This document shows positions 53,241 through 63,341 of a stretch of DNA of 64,000 bases, in pieces. Every line of letters starts with the position of its first letter. Positions within the stretch are counted from its first letter, which is position 1. The DNA lies in NCBI RefSeq assembly GCF_017873175.1, contig NZ_JAGGJW010000005.1, forward strand, positions 1-64,000, given 5' to 3'. The DNA is from Neorhizobium petrolearium. GTDB taxonomy: Bacteria > Pseudomonadota > Alphaproteobacteria > Rhizobiales > Rhizobiaceae. The translations under genes and the position numbers were made by a program. The notes below the pieces were generated by a model. It was not told where the DNA came from, did no database searches, and saw nothing but the letters and a program-made list of their open reading frames with translations.

Positions 53241-54431
53241 TCAATTGTCATAGGGATCGGCCGCATCGCGCAGGCCGTCGCCAAAGAAGTTGAAGGAAAG
53301 GACGGCCACGATAACCGCGAGCGATGGCCAGATCAGCAGCCAGGGCGCGGTCGCGACCGTGCGGATATTCTGGGCGTCCTGCAGCAGCACGCCCCAGCTG
53401 ACGACCGGCGGCTTCAACCCGATGCCGAGGAAGGAGAGGGAGGTCTCCGCGACGATCATGGTGGGCACGGCGAGCGTCACCACGGCGAGGATATGGCTCG
53501 TCAGCGACGGCAGAATATGCCGGAAGATCAGCCGCGCCTCGCTCGAACCGTCGAGCCTTGCGGCGGTGACGAAATCCTCACTTCTAAGCGCCAGGAAACG
53601 CCCGCGCACCTCGCGCGCCAGACTGGTCCATCCGAGCAGCGAGACGATGATGGTGATGACGAAATAGACGCTGACCGGCGACCAGGTAAGCGGGATGGCC
53701 GCCGCCAGCCCCAGCCAGAGCGGGATGGTCGGCATGGCGCTGATCACTTCGATGATCCGCTGGATGACCGTATCGACCCAGCCGCCATAGAAACCGGAGA
53801 TGGAGCCGAAGACCACGCCCAGAACCAGGGATACGGCGACGCCCACGAGGCCGATCGACATTGAGACACGCGTTCCGTAGATCAGTCGCGAGAAGACGTC
53901 GCGCCCGAGACGATCCGTACCGAGCAGGTACATAGGATCATTGGGGTTAAGCGGGCCGATCAGATGACGATCCATGGGGATCAGTCCCCACAGTTCATAG
54001 GCCGGGCCTTTGACGAAAAAGCCGATCGGCACGACCTTGCTGTCATCAACGACGAATGTGCGTCTCAGCGCTACCTTTTCGATTTCGATCTTATAACCCT
54101 TCACATGCGGATTGAACTCTGTGCTGCCGTCCGGCTGCGTCACGAAGAGACTGATCCCTTGCGGCGGCGCATAGGTATATTGCGGCTTTGACGTCGAGGG
54201 CAGGGCAGGGGCCAAGAACTCGGCGAACAGACCGACCAGATAGAGGAAAAGGATGACAGCGCCCGCCGCCATTGCCACCTTCTGGCGGATCAGTTTGCCG
54301 GCGATCAGCCGCCAAGGTCCGATTGTCGCTATCGAGACTGATTTGCCCTGCTTGAGCGGGCTGATCGATGGTCCATCGACGACCATCAGTGCCGGATCGA
54401 TGTGTTTTCCGAGAGTATCGCGTGCACCCAT
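53241..54431 (-). CDS. ABC transporter permease (DppC-like)
   Basis: Inner-membrane permease of 396 residues of the DppC/OppC type. It starts MGARDTLGKHIDPAL after a GAGGAGG site at 54431. The first membrane helix is KVAMAAGAVILFLYLVGLFA, followed by a periplasmic loop of about 80 residues, then the core with GVAVSLVLGVVFGSISGFYG and the EAA loop RSEDFVTAARLDGSSEARLI. Ends DGLRDAADPYDN, a usual DppC ending. Pairs with the other permease upstream by 10 bp. Imports oligosaccharides or peptides across the inner membrane. Confidence 0.9.
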   Translation of the reverse strand: MGARDTLGKHIDPALMVVDGPSISPLKQGKSVSIATIGPWRLIAGKLIRQKVAMAAGAVILFLYLVGLFAEFLAPALPSTSKPQYTYAPPQGISLFVTQPDGSTEFNPHVKGYKIEIEKVALRRTFVVDDSKVVPIGFFVKGPAYELWGLIPMDRHLIGPLNPNDPMYLLGTDRLGRDVFSRLIYGTRVSMSIGLVGVAVSLVLGVVFGSISGFYGGWVDTVIQRIIEVISAMPTIPLWLGLAAAIPLTWSPVSVYFVITIIVSLLGWTSLAREVRGRFLALRSEDFVTAARLDGSSEARLIFRHILPSLTSHILAVVTLAVPTMIVAETSLSFLGIGLKPPVVSWGVLLQDAQNIRTVATAPWLLIWPSLAVIVAVLSFNFFGDGLRDAADPYDN

Positions 54432-54441
54432 GCCGGCCTCC

Positions 54442-55428
54442 TCAGTTGAACCGGATGCGCGGATCGAGCAGCGCAAGCAGCAGATCCGAAAGCAGCATTC
54501 CGACAAGGGTGAGGGCGCTCAAAAGCAGGATGAAGCTGCCGGCGAGATACATGTCCTGGGAAACCAGCGCGCGGAAAAGAAGCGGCCCGGCCGTTGGAAG
54601 ATTGAGCACGATCGCCGTGATCGTCACACCGGAAACGAGATGCGGCAGGACCCAGCCGATCGCCGAAACGAAAGGATTGAGCGCGATGCGCACTGGATAT
54701 TTGAGGATGACTTTGTATTCCGGCAGGCCCTTGGCGCGGGCGGTGATGACATAGGGCTTGTGCAGTTCATCGGTCAGGTTGGCACGCAGGATGCGGATCA
54801 GTGCGGCAGTTCCGGAGGCGCCGATGATGATGATCGGGATCCATAAGTGCGCCAGGAAATCGCCGACCTTGGCAAGGCTCCATGGCGCCTCGGCAAATTC
54901 TGGGGAGTTGAGGCCGCCGACGCTCTGGCCGAGATATTTGTAGGCGACATACATCAGGATCAGCGCCAGGATGAAATTCGGAACCGCAAGGCCGATGAAG
55001 CCGAAGAAGGTAAAGATGTGATCGCCAACGGTATGGCGCCGCACGGCTGAATAGATGCCGATCGGAAGTGCGACGACCCACACGAAAAGAAGACTCAGCA
55101 GCGAGATCACCAGAGTCGATCCCATGCGAGCCCAGATGAGGTCAGCAACCGGTTGATTCCATTCGAAGGATCGGCCGAAATCGCCGCGGCTTAGAATGCC
55201 CCATATCCATTTCAGATACTGGATGTAGAACGGATCATCGAAACCGTAGATTTCCTTCAGCCGCTCGATCTCGGCCGGATCGACCGCCTGGCCGCTGTCA
55301 CTCATCGTGGCAATCATCGAGGTCAGATAGTCGCCCGGCGGCAACTGGATGATCAGGAACGAAATCAGCGACATGCCGAACAGGGTCGGGATCATGTAAA
55401 GCACGCGCTTGAAGATATAGCCAAGCAT
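54442..55428 (-). CDS. ABC transporter permease (DppB-like)
   Basis: Permease of 328 residues of the DppB/OppB type. First helix MLGYIFKRVLYMIPTLFGMS, periplasmic stretch with PPGDYLTSMIATMSDSG, further helices STLVISLLSLLFVWVVALPI and FGFIGLAVPNFILALILM, and the EAA loop KPYVITARAKGLPEYKVILK. The ATG at 55428 has GAGGAG. The gene ends 10 bp before the DppC-like gene. The gap of 108 bp to the upstream glycoside hydrolase gene holds no clear terminator, so the operon is probably continuous. Confidence 0.9.
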   Translation of the reverse strand: MLGYIFKRVLYMIPTLFGMSLISFLIIQLPPGDYLTSMIATMSDSGQAVDPAEIERLKEIYGFDDPFYIQYLKWIWGILSRGDFGRSFEWNQPVADLIWARMGSTLVISLLSLLFVWVVALPIGIYSAVRRHTVGDHIFTFFGFIGLAVPNFILALILMYVAYKYLGQSVGGLNSPEFAEAPWSLAKVGDFLAHLWIPIIIIGASGTAALIRILRANLTDELHKPYVITARAKGLPEYKVILKYPVRIALNPFVSAIGWVLPHLVSGVTITAIVLNLPTAGPLLFRALVSQDMYLAGSFILLLSALTLVGMLLSDLLLALLDPRIRFN

Positions 55429-55536
55429 CGGAATGTTTCTCCTCCCGTTGAGAGCGCGGGACCGGCGCTTCCTTCGGATCTCCACCCACCACCGACCCCT
55501 CCAGGCCGGCAGCGCCTTCCGTTTCAGTCGAGCATC

Positions 55537-57732
55537 TCAAGTCCAGGTGAGATGCAGCACCTCCAGCCGCTCGATGCCAGGCACTTCCACAATCGCGCGG
55601 CCATCCGTGACGCCGAAATCCGCTGCGCGGTCGGCGATAACGAGCCAAGCCTTCGCTACCGATTTGCCCATGGGAATTTCCACGGAAACTGTCTGGCCTG
55701 CCAGAGGGTAATTTTCGCGGATCGGCCCTTTCATCATCATCGGGTTGGTGAGATTGAAAAGGCTGAGTGCGATGCCTTTGTCGTTTTCGCGCAGCGCCAT
55801 ATCGATGACTCCAGGCCCTTCGACCATGACGCGCGGCATCTTGCCGAGCGCCCAGCGCACGGCATTGGCGATAAGTCGCGCGTGGTCGACCGCGAACACC
55901 TCCCAGAAGATCTCGCCGATATTCCAGGGAATATAGACCGCCCGACCGCCCCTGCCGGTTTCGCGGGCGATGACGGCGGTTCCTTCCGGTGCCTTGCGTG
56001 GATAGACTTCCTCCATAGGCAGGTCCGGGAAGTCGGGGATGTAGAGAAAGGGCGTCGCGGTGCTGGTGACCGGCTGGACATGGATGAGCCGCGTGCCGCC
56101 CATGATGCGGCTCGCTCCTTCATACCCTTCGCCGATCGGATGGTCTCCCGAAAGCGCAAGATAGGTGTTCTTGACAATGCCGCGGGGGCCGGAGACGAAT
56201 TTGACGCCGAAGACATCCGCAAGGCCGAATTCCGGCCGCATCTTGCCGTTCTCGTCGCGCAGCGAGGTTTCATAGGCGGCGATTATGCTGCCGCCACGCT
56301 CCACATAGGCACGGATCGCCGCGTTCTGCGCGTCCGACAGGCAGGAGGCATTGGCGAGGATGATTACTCTGAAACGATCGAGGTTGTCCTTGGTCAGAAC
56401 CTGATCGGAGAGAAGCTCGAAGGGCAGGCGGGCTTCGACCAGCGCATGGTAGAAGCCGAGATCATGTTTTTCTGCGCCGTGCCGCTCTTCCGGCGCCCAG
56501 TGCCGCAGCGTCGTCGAGGGATCGATCACGGCAATTTCCGCGGTCGGCTTCATGCTTTCCAGCACCGGTTCGACCGCAGCCTGCAGGTTGAAGGCATCGG
56601 CGACCGGTTCCACCCAGCGCCTGTCAGGCACTACGCCGTTGAATTTCGTGAACCAGGCATAAAGCCCGTGGGTCGTGCCGTTGTTGATCCAGAGCTGGAT
56701 TTCTTCCGGCGACGTCACGGCATCCTTCCAGCGATATTCCTCTTCTGGACCGATCGAGGTGATGAGCATGACCGGGCGATCCGGAAAGGTCGCCCGGATG
56801 CGCTTGCCATTACGGCCTGCCGACCAGCCTACTTCCAGCCCCTTGCGACCCTGGTGATCGACGACGAGGAAGGGGCAATGTTTCGTGATGACGGAAAGGT
56901 CGAACTCCATCAGCGACGCCCCGCTCATGTTGGGAATGAAGCTCGCATGTGGCCGGATCGCCTTGATCGCGTCATCCCATTGCGCGATGACGCCCGTCAG
57001 GACCTGGCGACGCCATTGCAGCCAGGCCTGCCAGGCCGGATCGTCCGCATCCGCCTTCCGCGGCAGATCGTAGCCGGATATGTTCTTGAAGCAGCGTGCG
57101 CTGTCTTCGCTGTAATCGACGCCGTGGCCCTGCCAGCGGTTGGCGAAGATCGCGTCGATATCGTACTCGCGGACGATCTCCTTCACTACCTCGGGCATGA
57201 AGACCGTGTTGTAGTCGCCGTAGGCGTTGGTGACCCAGACATCCGGATAGGCCCAGTGTCGGCGGGGCGTGCCGTCGGCATTGACCATGACCCATTCCGG
57301 ATGGGCTTTGGCGGCATCGTCGTGGATGGCGTGCGGATCGACACGGGCCATCACATGCATGTCGAGCTTGCGTGCCGCATCGACGAGAGCGCCGAAGATA
57401 TCCTTGTCTCCCAGATATTTGCTGACGTAGTGATAAGGAACCCTGCTCGGGTAGTAGGCGACGTAACCACCGGCGCTGAGGCAGACGGCATTGGATTTCG
57501 TTCGCTTGAAGACATCGATCCAGAAGGCGGGGTCGTATTTTTCCGGATCATCCTCGACGAAAGTGAGCTGGGTCCAGCGTGTCGCAGTCTTGTACCAATC
57601 CGGTGTCCTCAGCGTGTCTGTGTTCTGTTTCCTGGCGTCGAGCATCGTCTTCATCCAATCATCGGCAAAGAGGTATCGCGGCGCCGACCAGCTCGGCCGG
57701 CGCCCGAAACGCGTCATTCCGTCGAAGGCCAT
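55537..57732 (-). CDS. Glycoside hydrolase with GH42-type trimerisation-like domain
   Basis: Protein of 731 residues. The N-terminal TIM-barrel-like region has FWIDVFKRTKSNAVCLSAGG, HVMARVDPHAIHDDAAKAHP and PEWVMVNADGTPRRHW, which are typical of putative glycoside hydrolases of the alpha-amylase/GHL clan. The region LVEARLPFELLSDQVLTKDN, then FRVIILANASCLSDAQNAAI, resembles the beta-galactosidase trimerisation domain. No signal peptide is visible. The ATG at 57732 overlaps the stop of the solute-binding protein (TGATG). Its position between binding protein and permeases suggests it cuts the imported oligosaccharide. Family number is not certain and substrate is unknown. Confidence 0.75.
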   Translation of the reverse strand: MAFDGMTRFGRRPSWSAPRYLFADDWMKTMLDARKQNTDTLRTPDWYKTATRWTQLTFVEDDPEKYDPAFWIDVFKRTKSNAVCLSAGGYVAYYPSRVPYHYVSKYLGDKDIFGALVDAARKLDMHVMARVDPHAIHDDAAKAHPEWVMVNADGTPRRHWAYPDVWVTNAYGDYNTVFMPEVVKEIVREYDIDAIFANRWQGHGVDYSEDSARCFKNISGYDLPRKADADDPAWQAWLQWRRQVLTGVIAQWDDAIKAIRPHASFIPNMSGASLMEFDLSVITKHCPFLVVDHQGRKGLEVGWSAGRNGKRIRATFPDRPVMLITSIGPEEEYRWKDAVTSPEEIQLWINNGTTHGLYAWFTKFNGVVPDRRWVEPVADAFNLQAAVEPVLESMKPTAEIAVIDPSTTLRHWAPEERHGAEKHDLGFYHALVEARLPFELLSDQVLTKDNLDRFRVIILANASCLSDAQNAAIRAYVERGGSIIAAYETSLRDENGKMRPEFGLADVFGVKFVSGPRGIVKNTYLALSGDHPIGEGYEGASRIMGGTRLIHVQPVTSTATPFLYIPDFPDLPMEEVYPRKAPEGTAVIARETGRGGRAVYIPWNIGEIFWEVFAVDHARLIANAVRWALGKMPRVMVEGPGVIDMALRENDKGIALSLFNLTNPMMMKGPIRENYPLAGQTVSVEIPMGKSVAKAWLVIADRAADFGVTDGRAIVEVPGIERLEVLHLTWT

Positions 57733-59657
57733 CAGACCTTGTAGAATTGCTCCGGCATGGTGGGAGCGGGCGTCGGCCAACCGAAAGAACTCGGCATGGT
57801 TCGGGTAATGTTTTTCATGTTGTTCTTGACGATGCCGTAGCCGTCCGGCGGCTGCGAAATGCCGAAGACATAAAAGTTGTCCGCAGCACCCTGCAGAATC
57901 TGTTTCATGATCGCCTGCTGACCTGCAGGATCGGATGTCGCCTTCAGCTTGTCGTAAAGCTCCAGCTGCCTCTTCGTCTCCGGCGGCGGTTCCTCCGCAC
58001 TGGCATTGTTGCGGTCGAGATACCAGAGCTGCCAGGCGGGGGCATACATGGCGTTGGAGTCCGTTGGCACATAGTAGCGTGGGTCGAGCATGGCTGCGAT
58101 GCCACCATTGGCGCCGAACTGATGTGCGGTCGCGTCGAAATCGCGACCCTGACGGACGCGCGTCTCCCAAAGTGAACGATCCATGGTCCGCATCTGCGCA
58201 TCGATGCCGACCGCCTGGAACATCGGGATCACCAGTTGGAAGAGATCGAGGAAGATCGCGCGCGCCTGGTCAATCTCAAAGATGATCGTCAGGCGCCGGC
58301 CTTTCTCGTCGAGGCGGAAGTTCTGGTCGTCGCGCTTCGGAATGATCTCGTCCAGCATGGCGTTCGCCTTCTCGACATCATACTCCGTGAACTGCTTGGC
58401 AAGCTGCTCGCTATACAGCGGGTCGTTCTCCTTGATGGAGGGTTGAGCAGGAGCTCCCTGGCCAACCAGCACGGCGTCGATCAGCGCCTGACGATCGAGA
58501 GCCATCGAGAGAGCTGCCCGGAAATTCCTGTTCCGGAAAAGCGTCCGCTTTGTCTCGTCGTTATGATTGAGGTTGAAGATGAAGTTCATGACGTTGGCCT
58601 CCGTCGAGGTCAGCGTGCAGAAATCATAGTCGCCCTGCTGGCGCGCATCGTAGAGCACCGACTTGTTGTTCGGTGTTGCGATATACTGGTCCATGTAGTC
58701 AATTTCGCCCTGCATGGCCTTCAAGAGCAGCACCTGCGGATCGGCGACCATCTGGTAGACGATGCGATCCATATAGGGCAGCTGGTTACCCTCGGTATCC
58801 ACTTTCCAGTAATAGGGATTGCGCTCGGCAACCGCCCTTTCGGTGTTCTCGCCGGGTGCGATCGTGAACATCCAGGCGTTGAGGCACGGCTTCTTCGAGG
58901 AGTTCAGGAAAAAGGCATTGTCGTTCTGGAACCCGGAAACCGATTGAAAGGCGGCAATCCAGCTTTCGAAGCCGTGCTGTTTGGCGAGTTCGTCGGCCTT
59001 CGGATTGTAGTCGATATGGAACTGTTCGAGATAATGCTTGGGGCAGCGTGTCGTGTGATCGTTGTTGGCCCAGGCGACCTGCAGCGGGAACATACCGTTA
59101 GGTGCCTCGAAGATCACCTTGAAGGTCTGTTCATCGACCACTTCCAGCTTCGCCGGCTTGCCGGCAGTCTTCCAATGGCCCTGACTGGTGACCGCGACAC
59201 GCTTGTCGGTGAGCACGGTATCGTACCAGAACTTGACGTCCGCCGTCGTGTAAGGGTGTCCATCGGACCATCTCATGCCCTTGCGCAGCCGGATCGTGTA
59301 GACCGTGGCGTCCGCATTTGCCTCGAAGGCTTCCGCGACATTCAAGGTCACCCCCGACCAGTCGGGTGTATAGCGCAGCAGAGGTTCATAAGCCTGATAG
59401 CGGAACAGCATAGAGAGCGAACCGCCTCCCACCAGGGCCATTCTCCAGTCACCGCCATATTTCCCGATGCTCTCGAACGGTTTGACAACAAGGGGGGTCT
59501 CAGGAAGCCGATCCCCAACGGACGGCAGGGCGCCGCTTGAAACCTTGTCCTTCAGAATGTCCGCTTCCTTGTAGGTGGCGGCGGCGACCGGCAAAGCCGG
59601 CAAAATCAGAGCGGCCGAACTTCCGGCCAGAAACGTACGACGTTTCAGCTTGATCAT
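57732..59657 (-). CDS. ABC transporter solute-binding protein (family 5)
   Basis: Periplasmic binding protein of 641 residues, of the peptide-type (DppA-like) family 5 that also includes rhizobial oligosaccharide binders such as AgpA. The signal is a TAT-type (MIKLKRRTFLAGSSAALIL) cleaved near AAATYK. Binding-protein motifs are YEPLLRYTPDWSGVTLNVAE, RKGMRWSDGHPYTTADVKFW (family signature), and RAALSMALDRQALIDAVLVG. Start ATG 59657 has GGAGGAG. First gene of the operon, divergent from a LacI-type regulator, which argues for sugar rather than peptide transport. Confidence 0.88.
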   Translation of the reverse strand: MIKLKRRTFLAGSSAALILPALPVAAATYKEADILKDKVSSGALPSVGDRLPETPLVVKPFESIGKYGGDWRMALVGGGSLSMLFRYQAYEPLLRYTPDWSGVTLNVAEAFEANADATVYTIRLRKGMRWSDGHPYTTADVKFWYDTVLTDKRVAVTSQGHWKTAGKPAKLEVVDEQTFKVIFEAPNGMFPLQVAWANNDHTTRCPKHYLEQFHIDYNPKADELAKQHGFESWIAAFQSVSGFQNDNAFFLNSSKKPCLNAWMFTIAPGENTERAVAERNPYYWKVDTEGNQLPYMDRIVYQMVADPQVLLLKAMQGEIDYMDQYIATPNNKSVLYDARQQGDYDFCTLTSTEANVMNFIFNLNHNDETKRTLFRNRNFRAALSMALDRQALIDAVLVGQGAPAQPSIKENDPLYSEQLAKQFTEYDVEKANAMLDEIIPKRDDQNFRLDEKGRRLTIIFEIDQARAIFLDLFQLVIPMFQAVGIDAQMRTMDRSLWETRVRQGRDFDATAHQFGANGGIAAMLDPRYYVPTDSNAMYAPAWQLWYLDRNNASAEEPPPETKRQLELYDKLKATSDPAGQQAIMKQILQGAADNFYVFGISQPPDGYGIVKNNMKNITRTMPSSFGWPTPAPTMPEQFYKV

Positions 59658-59827
59658 CGGTATCTCCTCCACAAAATCCTTGCCCCTGCTTTTCCTTCTC
59701 CCGGGCTTGGATAACGTGAGGTTTGCATTACAATATCGTTAGGTAAAGTGTTATGTTCCGCGTTTGGAAAATTTGTGTTTTACTGCGCGGCCGTGTAGCG
59801 AGGCTGCGGCTGCAGAAGGATACGGGA

Positions 59828-60862
59828 ATGGGAAAGCGCGGACGCGTCACCTTACAGACGATTGCACGGGAAGTCGGCCTCTCTAAATACGCGGTATCGC
59901 GATCATTGTCCGGCAAGAGCGGTGTCAGCGATGAGACCCGCGAGCGCATCCGCGAAACGGCGCAGCGGCTGGGATATATCAAGCCGCTGAATAAGGTTGC
60001 GGCGAGCGAGGTCGCCATCGTTTTCCATGATCACGATCCCGTCAACAGCGAACTCTACATGCAGATCCAGAACGGGGTTCAATCCGAGGCCCATCGGTTG
60101 GGCATGGGTTTGCGGATGCGCTGGACGCACCACGCGAGCCAGCTTGAGGATCTGGCACACACCTGTGCCGGTCTGCTGCTCGTTGGACCGCATGCCCCTG
60201 AAGCGATTGCAGCCGCGACGGCGACCGGCATTCCGATCGTCCGTTTCGGCTGGATCGATCCCCTTGAAGACGCCGACCACGTTTCCGGCACCGACCATGA
60301 GGCGGGCCAGGCAGTGATGCAGTACCTGTTTGGCCTCGGGCACCGATCGATCGCCTATGTCTACGGTACACCCGGCTATCGCGGTCGCCGCGAGCGTTTC
60401 TATGGAGCGCGCGAGATTGCCGAACGTTACCCCGATGTCGTATTGCATGCCATGGAGTTCGACGAGCAGGGCGGCTTTGCCGGCGCCTATCGCGCGCTCA
60501 AGGAGAAGGGTATTCAACCAACGGCGTTCTTCTGCGCCCATGACGGTCTCGCTCTGACTGTCATGTCCGAACTTTTGGGGCAGGGCTATCGTATTCCCGA
60601 TGATGTTTCTGTCGTCGGCTTCGGCGATTTTTCGCCTGCAACACAGATATCACCACAACTGACGACAGTGCGGATGGAAGGCCAGGAATGCGGTGCCGTC
60701 GGCCTGCGACTTCTGGTCGAGCGCATCGAACACCCGCGCCAGCCGGGCACGCCCGCACGCCGCGTCAATATCGCATCGAGGATTATCGAGCGCCGGTCCA
60801 CCGGCCCGTGCAAGCAATTGACGAAGCATGACGACGACTTTGCGGCGGAGGAACACGCGTAA
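59828..60862 (+). CDS. LacI-family regulator of the sugar operon
   Basis: Regulator of 344 residues. The helix-turn-helix is VTLQTIAREVGLSKYAVSRS, then LSGKSGVSDETRERI with the hinge following. The rest is a periplasmic-binding-protein-like effector domain (IVFHDHDPVNSELYMQIQNG, DHVSGTDHEAGQAVMQYLFG, CAHDGLALTVMSELLGQGYR, VSVVGFGDFSPATQISPQLT). The ATG at 59828 has AAGGA upstream and is preferred to an in-frame start at 59753. It is divergent from the solute-binding protein gene with a 170-bp gap and probably represses that operon until a sugar binds. Confidence 0.86.
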   Translation: MGKRGRVTLQTIAREVGLSKYAVSRSLSGKSGVSDETRERIRETAQRLGYIKPLNKVAASEVAIVFHDHDPVNSELYMQIQNGVQSEAHRLGMGLRMRWTHHASQLEDLAHTCAGLLLVGPHAPEAIAAATATGIPIVRFGWIDPLEDADHVSGTDHEAGQAVMQYLFGLGHRSIAYVYGTPGYRGRRERFYGAREIAERYPDVVLHAMEFDEQGGFAGAYRALKEKGIQPTAFFCAHDGLALTVMSELLGQGYRIPDDVSVVGFGDFSPATQISPQLTTVRMEGQECGAVGLRLLVERIEHPRQPGTPARRVNIASRIIERRSTGPCKQLTKHDDDFAAEEHA

Positions 60863-60952
60863 TTGCACTCGGCTTATCGGCGCGCATGGTCTCACATATT
60901 GCCTGGGCCAGACTTCTGTCTCTGACGAGACGCGCACGCTTCGCTCCGCCCC

Positions 60953-60992
60953 AAAAGCACGTCGAGTGATCTTTCCGGAGACGCGTGCTTTT
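60953..60992. terminator. Hairpin terminator after the LacI-type gene
   Basis: AAAAGCACG at 60953-60961 and CGTGCTTTT at 60984-60992 form a perfect 9-bp stem with a 22-base loop and A/T tails on both sides, so it can act in either direction. It lies 90 bp after the lacI-type stop. Confidence 0.65.
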
Positions 60993-61106
60993 AGGCAGGA
61001 ATTCGCATGATCAGTCATATTCCGACGATACATGCTGCATAGCCGGGAGCTGTGATCGAAAGGTCCTTATCTTACCGTTTTGCATTTCCGCCATATATTC
61101 CAGATC

Positions 61107-62513
61107 ATGAACATTCGACGGAAAACCATGCGGTGTTTGAGGTTCTGGCGGTTAATGGCCCGAACCATCGTCCTGCTGCTTGCCCTGCCGGTTTTTGGTC
61201 TGTTCGCGGCACCGTCAACGGAACCCGCACATATGGCGATGGTGCTGAAGCTGAACGGTGCTATCGGTCCGGCGACGGCAGACTATGTCAGGCGCGGACT
61301 TCAGCGTGCCGATGAAGGTGGAGCGGGTTTGGTTGTCCTGCAGATGGACACGCCCGGCGGTCTTGACGCATCGATGCGCGACATCATTCGTGCGATCCTT
61401 GCCTCGCCCGTGCCAGTGGCAGGTTTCGTGGCCCCAAGCGGGGCGCGGGCTGCCAGCGCCGGCACGTATATTCTTTATGCAAGCCACATCGCGGCGATGG
61501 CGCCGGGCACCAACCTGGGGGCAGCAACACCGATTTCCCTCGGCGGAGGGTTCGGTCGGGGTCCGGAACCGGGCAACGATCGTCCGGCCGATCCCAACGG
61601 CAAACAGCGACAATCCCCGGACAACGCAAGTGAAGCAAAGGCCGTCAATGATGCGGTTGCCTATATTCGCGGTCTTGCGGAACTGCGCGGCCGCAATGCC
61701 GATTGGGCAGAACGTGCCGTACGTGAAGCTGCCAGCCTTTCATCGGTCGCCGCCCAGCGCGAACATGTCATCGATTTCACAGCAGCGACCGTGGAGGACC
61801 TCCTGGCGCAGGCTCAGGGCCGCGTTGTACGCGTTGGCCAGACAGACGTTCGGCTCGAAACCGCAGTCCTTGCCATCCATTATTTCGAGCCGGATTGGCG
61901 AACCCGGCTACTTTCAGTGATTACCGACCCGAACATTGCCCTCATCCTGATGATGGTGGGCATCTATGGTCTTATCTTCGAATTTCTCACTCCTGGAACA
62001 TTTGTTCCTGGCACGATCGGAGGTATCAGCCTGCTTCTCGGCCTTTATGCGCTTGCATTGCTGCCGGTGAGTTATGCCGGTGTCGCGCTGATTGTCCTCG
62101 GTGCCGGGTTGACGGTAGCCGAGGCACATTCGCCATCCTTCGGTGCCCTCGGCATCGGCGGCACTGTAGCGCTGGTGCTGGGCGCGACCATCCTGTTCGA
62201 TACGGATGTACCCGGCCTGGAGATTTCCTGGTCGGTGCTGGGGGGCATAGCCATTGCCAGCATCGTTTTCAGCGTTATCGTTGCTCGCCTCGCATTCACC
62301 TCGCGCCGGCGCGACGTCGTCACCGGCACGGAGCAAATGGTCGGTATCGCCGGCAAGGTTGAGAGCTGGAGCGAGACTTCGGGTTATGTGATCGCGCATG
62401 GCGAGCGCTGGAAGGCAATATCCACCGAGCCGCTCGTCGCCGGCGATGGCGTCAAGATAACAGGTAGAACCGGGCTGACGCTCGAAGTCACCAGAATTGC
62501 GCAGGAACGCTAG
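61107..62513 (+). CDS. NfeD-family membrane serine protease
   Basis: Protein of 468 residues. An N-terminal signal or membrane helix ([20 protein letters not shown]) precedes a ClpP-class protease domain: [20 protein letters not shown], and the Ser in [17 protein letters not shown]. Lys is expected further on near [12 protein letters not shown]. Then several membrane helices ([40 protein letters not shown]) and a C-terminal OB-like NfeD domain ([18 protein letters not shown]). These proteases work with SPFH proteins such as the slipin encoded 26 bp downstream. The start is uncertain: ATG 61107 has no ribosome binding site. Confidence 0.85.
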   Translation: MNIRRKTMRCLRFWRLMARTIVLLLALPVFGLFAAPSTEPAHMAMVLKLNGAIGPATADYVRRGLQRADEGGAGLVVLQMDTPGGLDASMRDIIRAILASPVPVAGFVAPSGARAASAGTYILYASHIAAMAPGTNLGAATPISLGGGFGRGPEPGNDRPADPNGKQRQSPDNASEAKAVNDAVAYIRGLAELRGRNADWAERAVREAASLSSVAAQREHVIDFTAATVEDLLAQAQGRVVRVGQTDVRLETAVLAIHYFEPDWRTRLLSVITDPNIALILMMVGIYGLIFEFLTPGTFVPGTIGGISLLLGLYALALLPVSYAGVALIVLGAGLTVAEAHSPSFGALGIGGTVALVLGATILFDTDVPGLEISWSVLGGIAIASIVFSVIVARLAFTSRRRDVVTGTEQMVGIAGKVESWSETSGYVIAHGERWKAISTEPLVAGDGVKITGRTGLTLEVTRIAQER

Positions 62514-62539
62514 GGGCTTCTGGAAAACAGGAGGAAATC

Positions 62540-63313
62540 ATGAGCATGTTTACGGATATCGCCTTTTATCTCGTCATCGTCCTTCTTCTGCTGCTCCTCA
62601 TCGGTTCCGCGATCAAGATCCTTCGGGAATACCAGCGCGGCGTCGTCTTCACGCTCGGCCGTTTCACCGGCGTCAAGGGACCGGGATTGATCCTTCTCAT
62701 TCCCTACGTGCAGCAGATGGTGCGGGTCGACTTGCGCACGCTGGTGCTCGATGTTCCCAGCCAGGACGTCATCTCTCGCGACAACGTTTCCGTCCGGGTC
62801 AATGCCGTGATCTATTTCAGGGTCATCGATCCCGAGAAGGCGACCATCCAGGTCGAGGACTTCATGATGGCGACGAGCCAACTGGCCCAGACGACCTTAC
62901 GCTCGGTGCTTGGCAAGCACGATCTCGATGAAATGCTGGCCGAACGCGACAAGCTCAACAACGACATCCAGGAGATCCTCGACATTCAAACCGATGCGTG
63001 GGGCATCAAGGTCGCGAATGTCGAGATCAAACATGTCGACATCAATGAATCCATGATCCGTGCAATCGCCCGCCAGGCGGAAGCCGAACGTGAACGGCGA
63101 GCCAAGGTGATCAATGCCGAGGGTGAACAACAGGCCGCGGCGAAGCTGCTTGAAGCGGCCGAAATTCTCGCAAGACAGCCCGAGGCGATGCAACTTCGCT
63201 ATCTCAACACGTTGAACGTCATTGCAGGCGAACAGAATTCGACGATCATCTTTCCGTTCCCGATCGATCTCGGCAATCTACTCCCGCTCAAGACGCGGAA
63301 ATCGCCGGAGTAA
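62540..63313 (+). CDS. Slipin (stomatin/SPFH-domain protein)
   Basis: Membrane-anchored SPFH protein of 257 residues. N-terminal helix [20 protein letters not shown], then the SPFH domain: [60 protein letters not shown]. The C-terminal coiled coil contains [20 protein letters not shown] and [20 protein letters not shown]. It forms oligomers in membrane microdomains and is a known partner and possibly substrate of NfeD proteases. AGGAGG precedes the ATG at 62540. It forms a two-gene operon with the upstream nfeD. Confidence 0.92.
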   Translation: MSMFTDIAFYLVIVLLLLLLIGSAIKILREYQRGVVFTLGRFTGVKGPGLILLIPYVQQMVRVDLRTLVLDVPSQDVISRDNVSVRVNAVIYFRVIDPEKATIQVEDFMMATSQLAQTTLRSVLGKHDLDEMLAERDKLNNDIQEILDIQTDAWGIKVANVEIKHVDINESMIRAIARQAEAERERRAKVINAEGEQQAAAKLLEAAEILARQPEAMQLRYLNTLNVIAGEQNSTIIFPFPIDLGNLLPLKTRKSPE

Positions 63314-63341
63314 TTCAAGGATAACGTGACAACCTCTCCGA

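Noticed and set aside
51557-53293. Open frame of 578 codons on the plus strand
   Set aside because: Antisense of the dual ABC ATPase, which has complete Walker and signature motifs.
55552-57744. Open frame of 730 codons on the plus strand
   Set aside because: Antisense shadow of the glycoside hydrolase gene; the translation has no recognisable motifs and the minus-strand gene overlaps the binding-protein stop as expected in an operon.
58236-59540. Open frame of 434 codons on the plus strand
   Set aside because: Antisense of the solute-binding protein gene.
59658-59827. LacI-type operator in the divergent promoter region
   Set aside because: TTAC and GTAA ends at about 59729-59745 suggest a palindrome, but the inner bases do not pair and there is no central CG.
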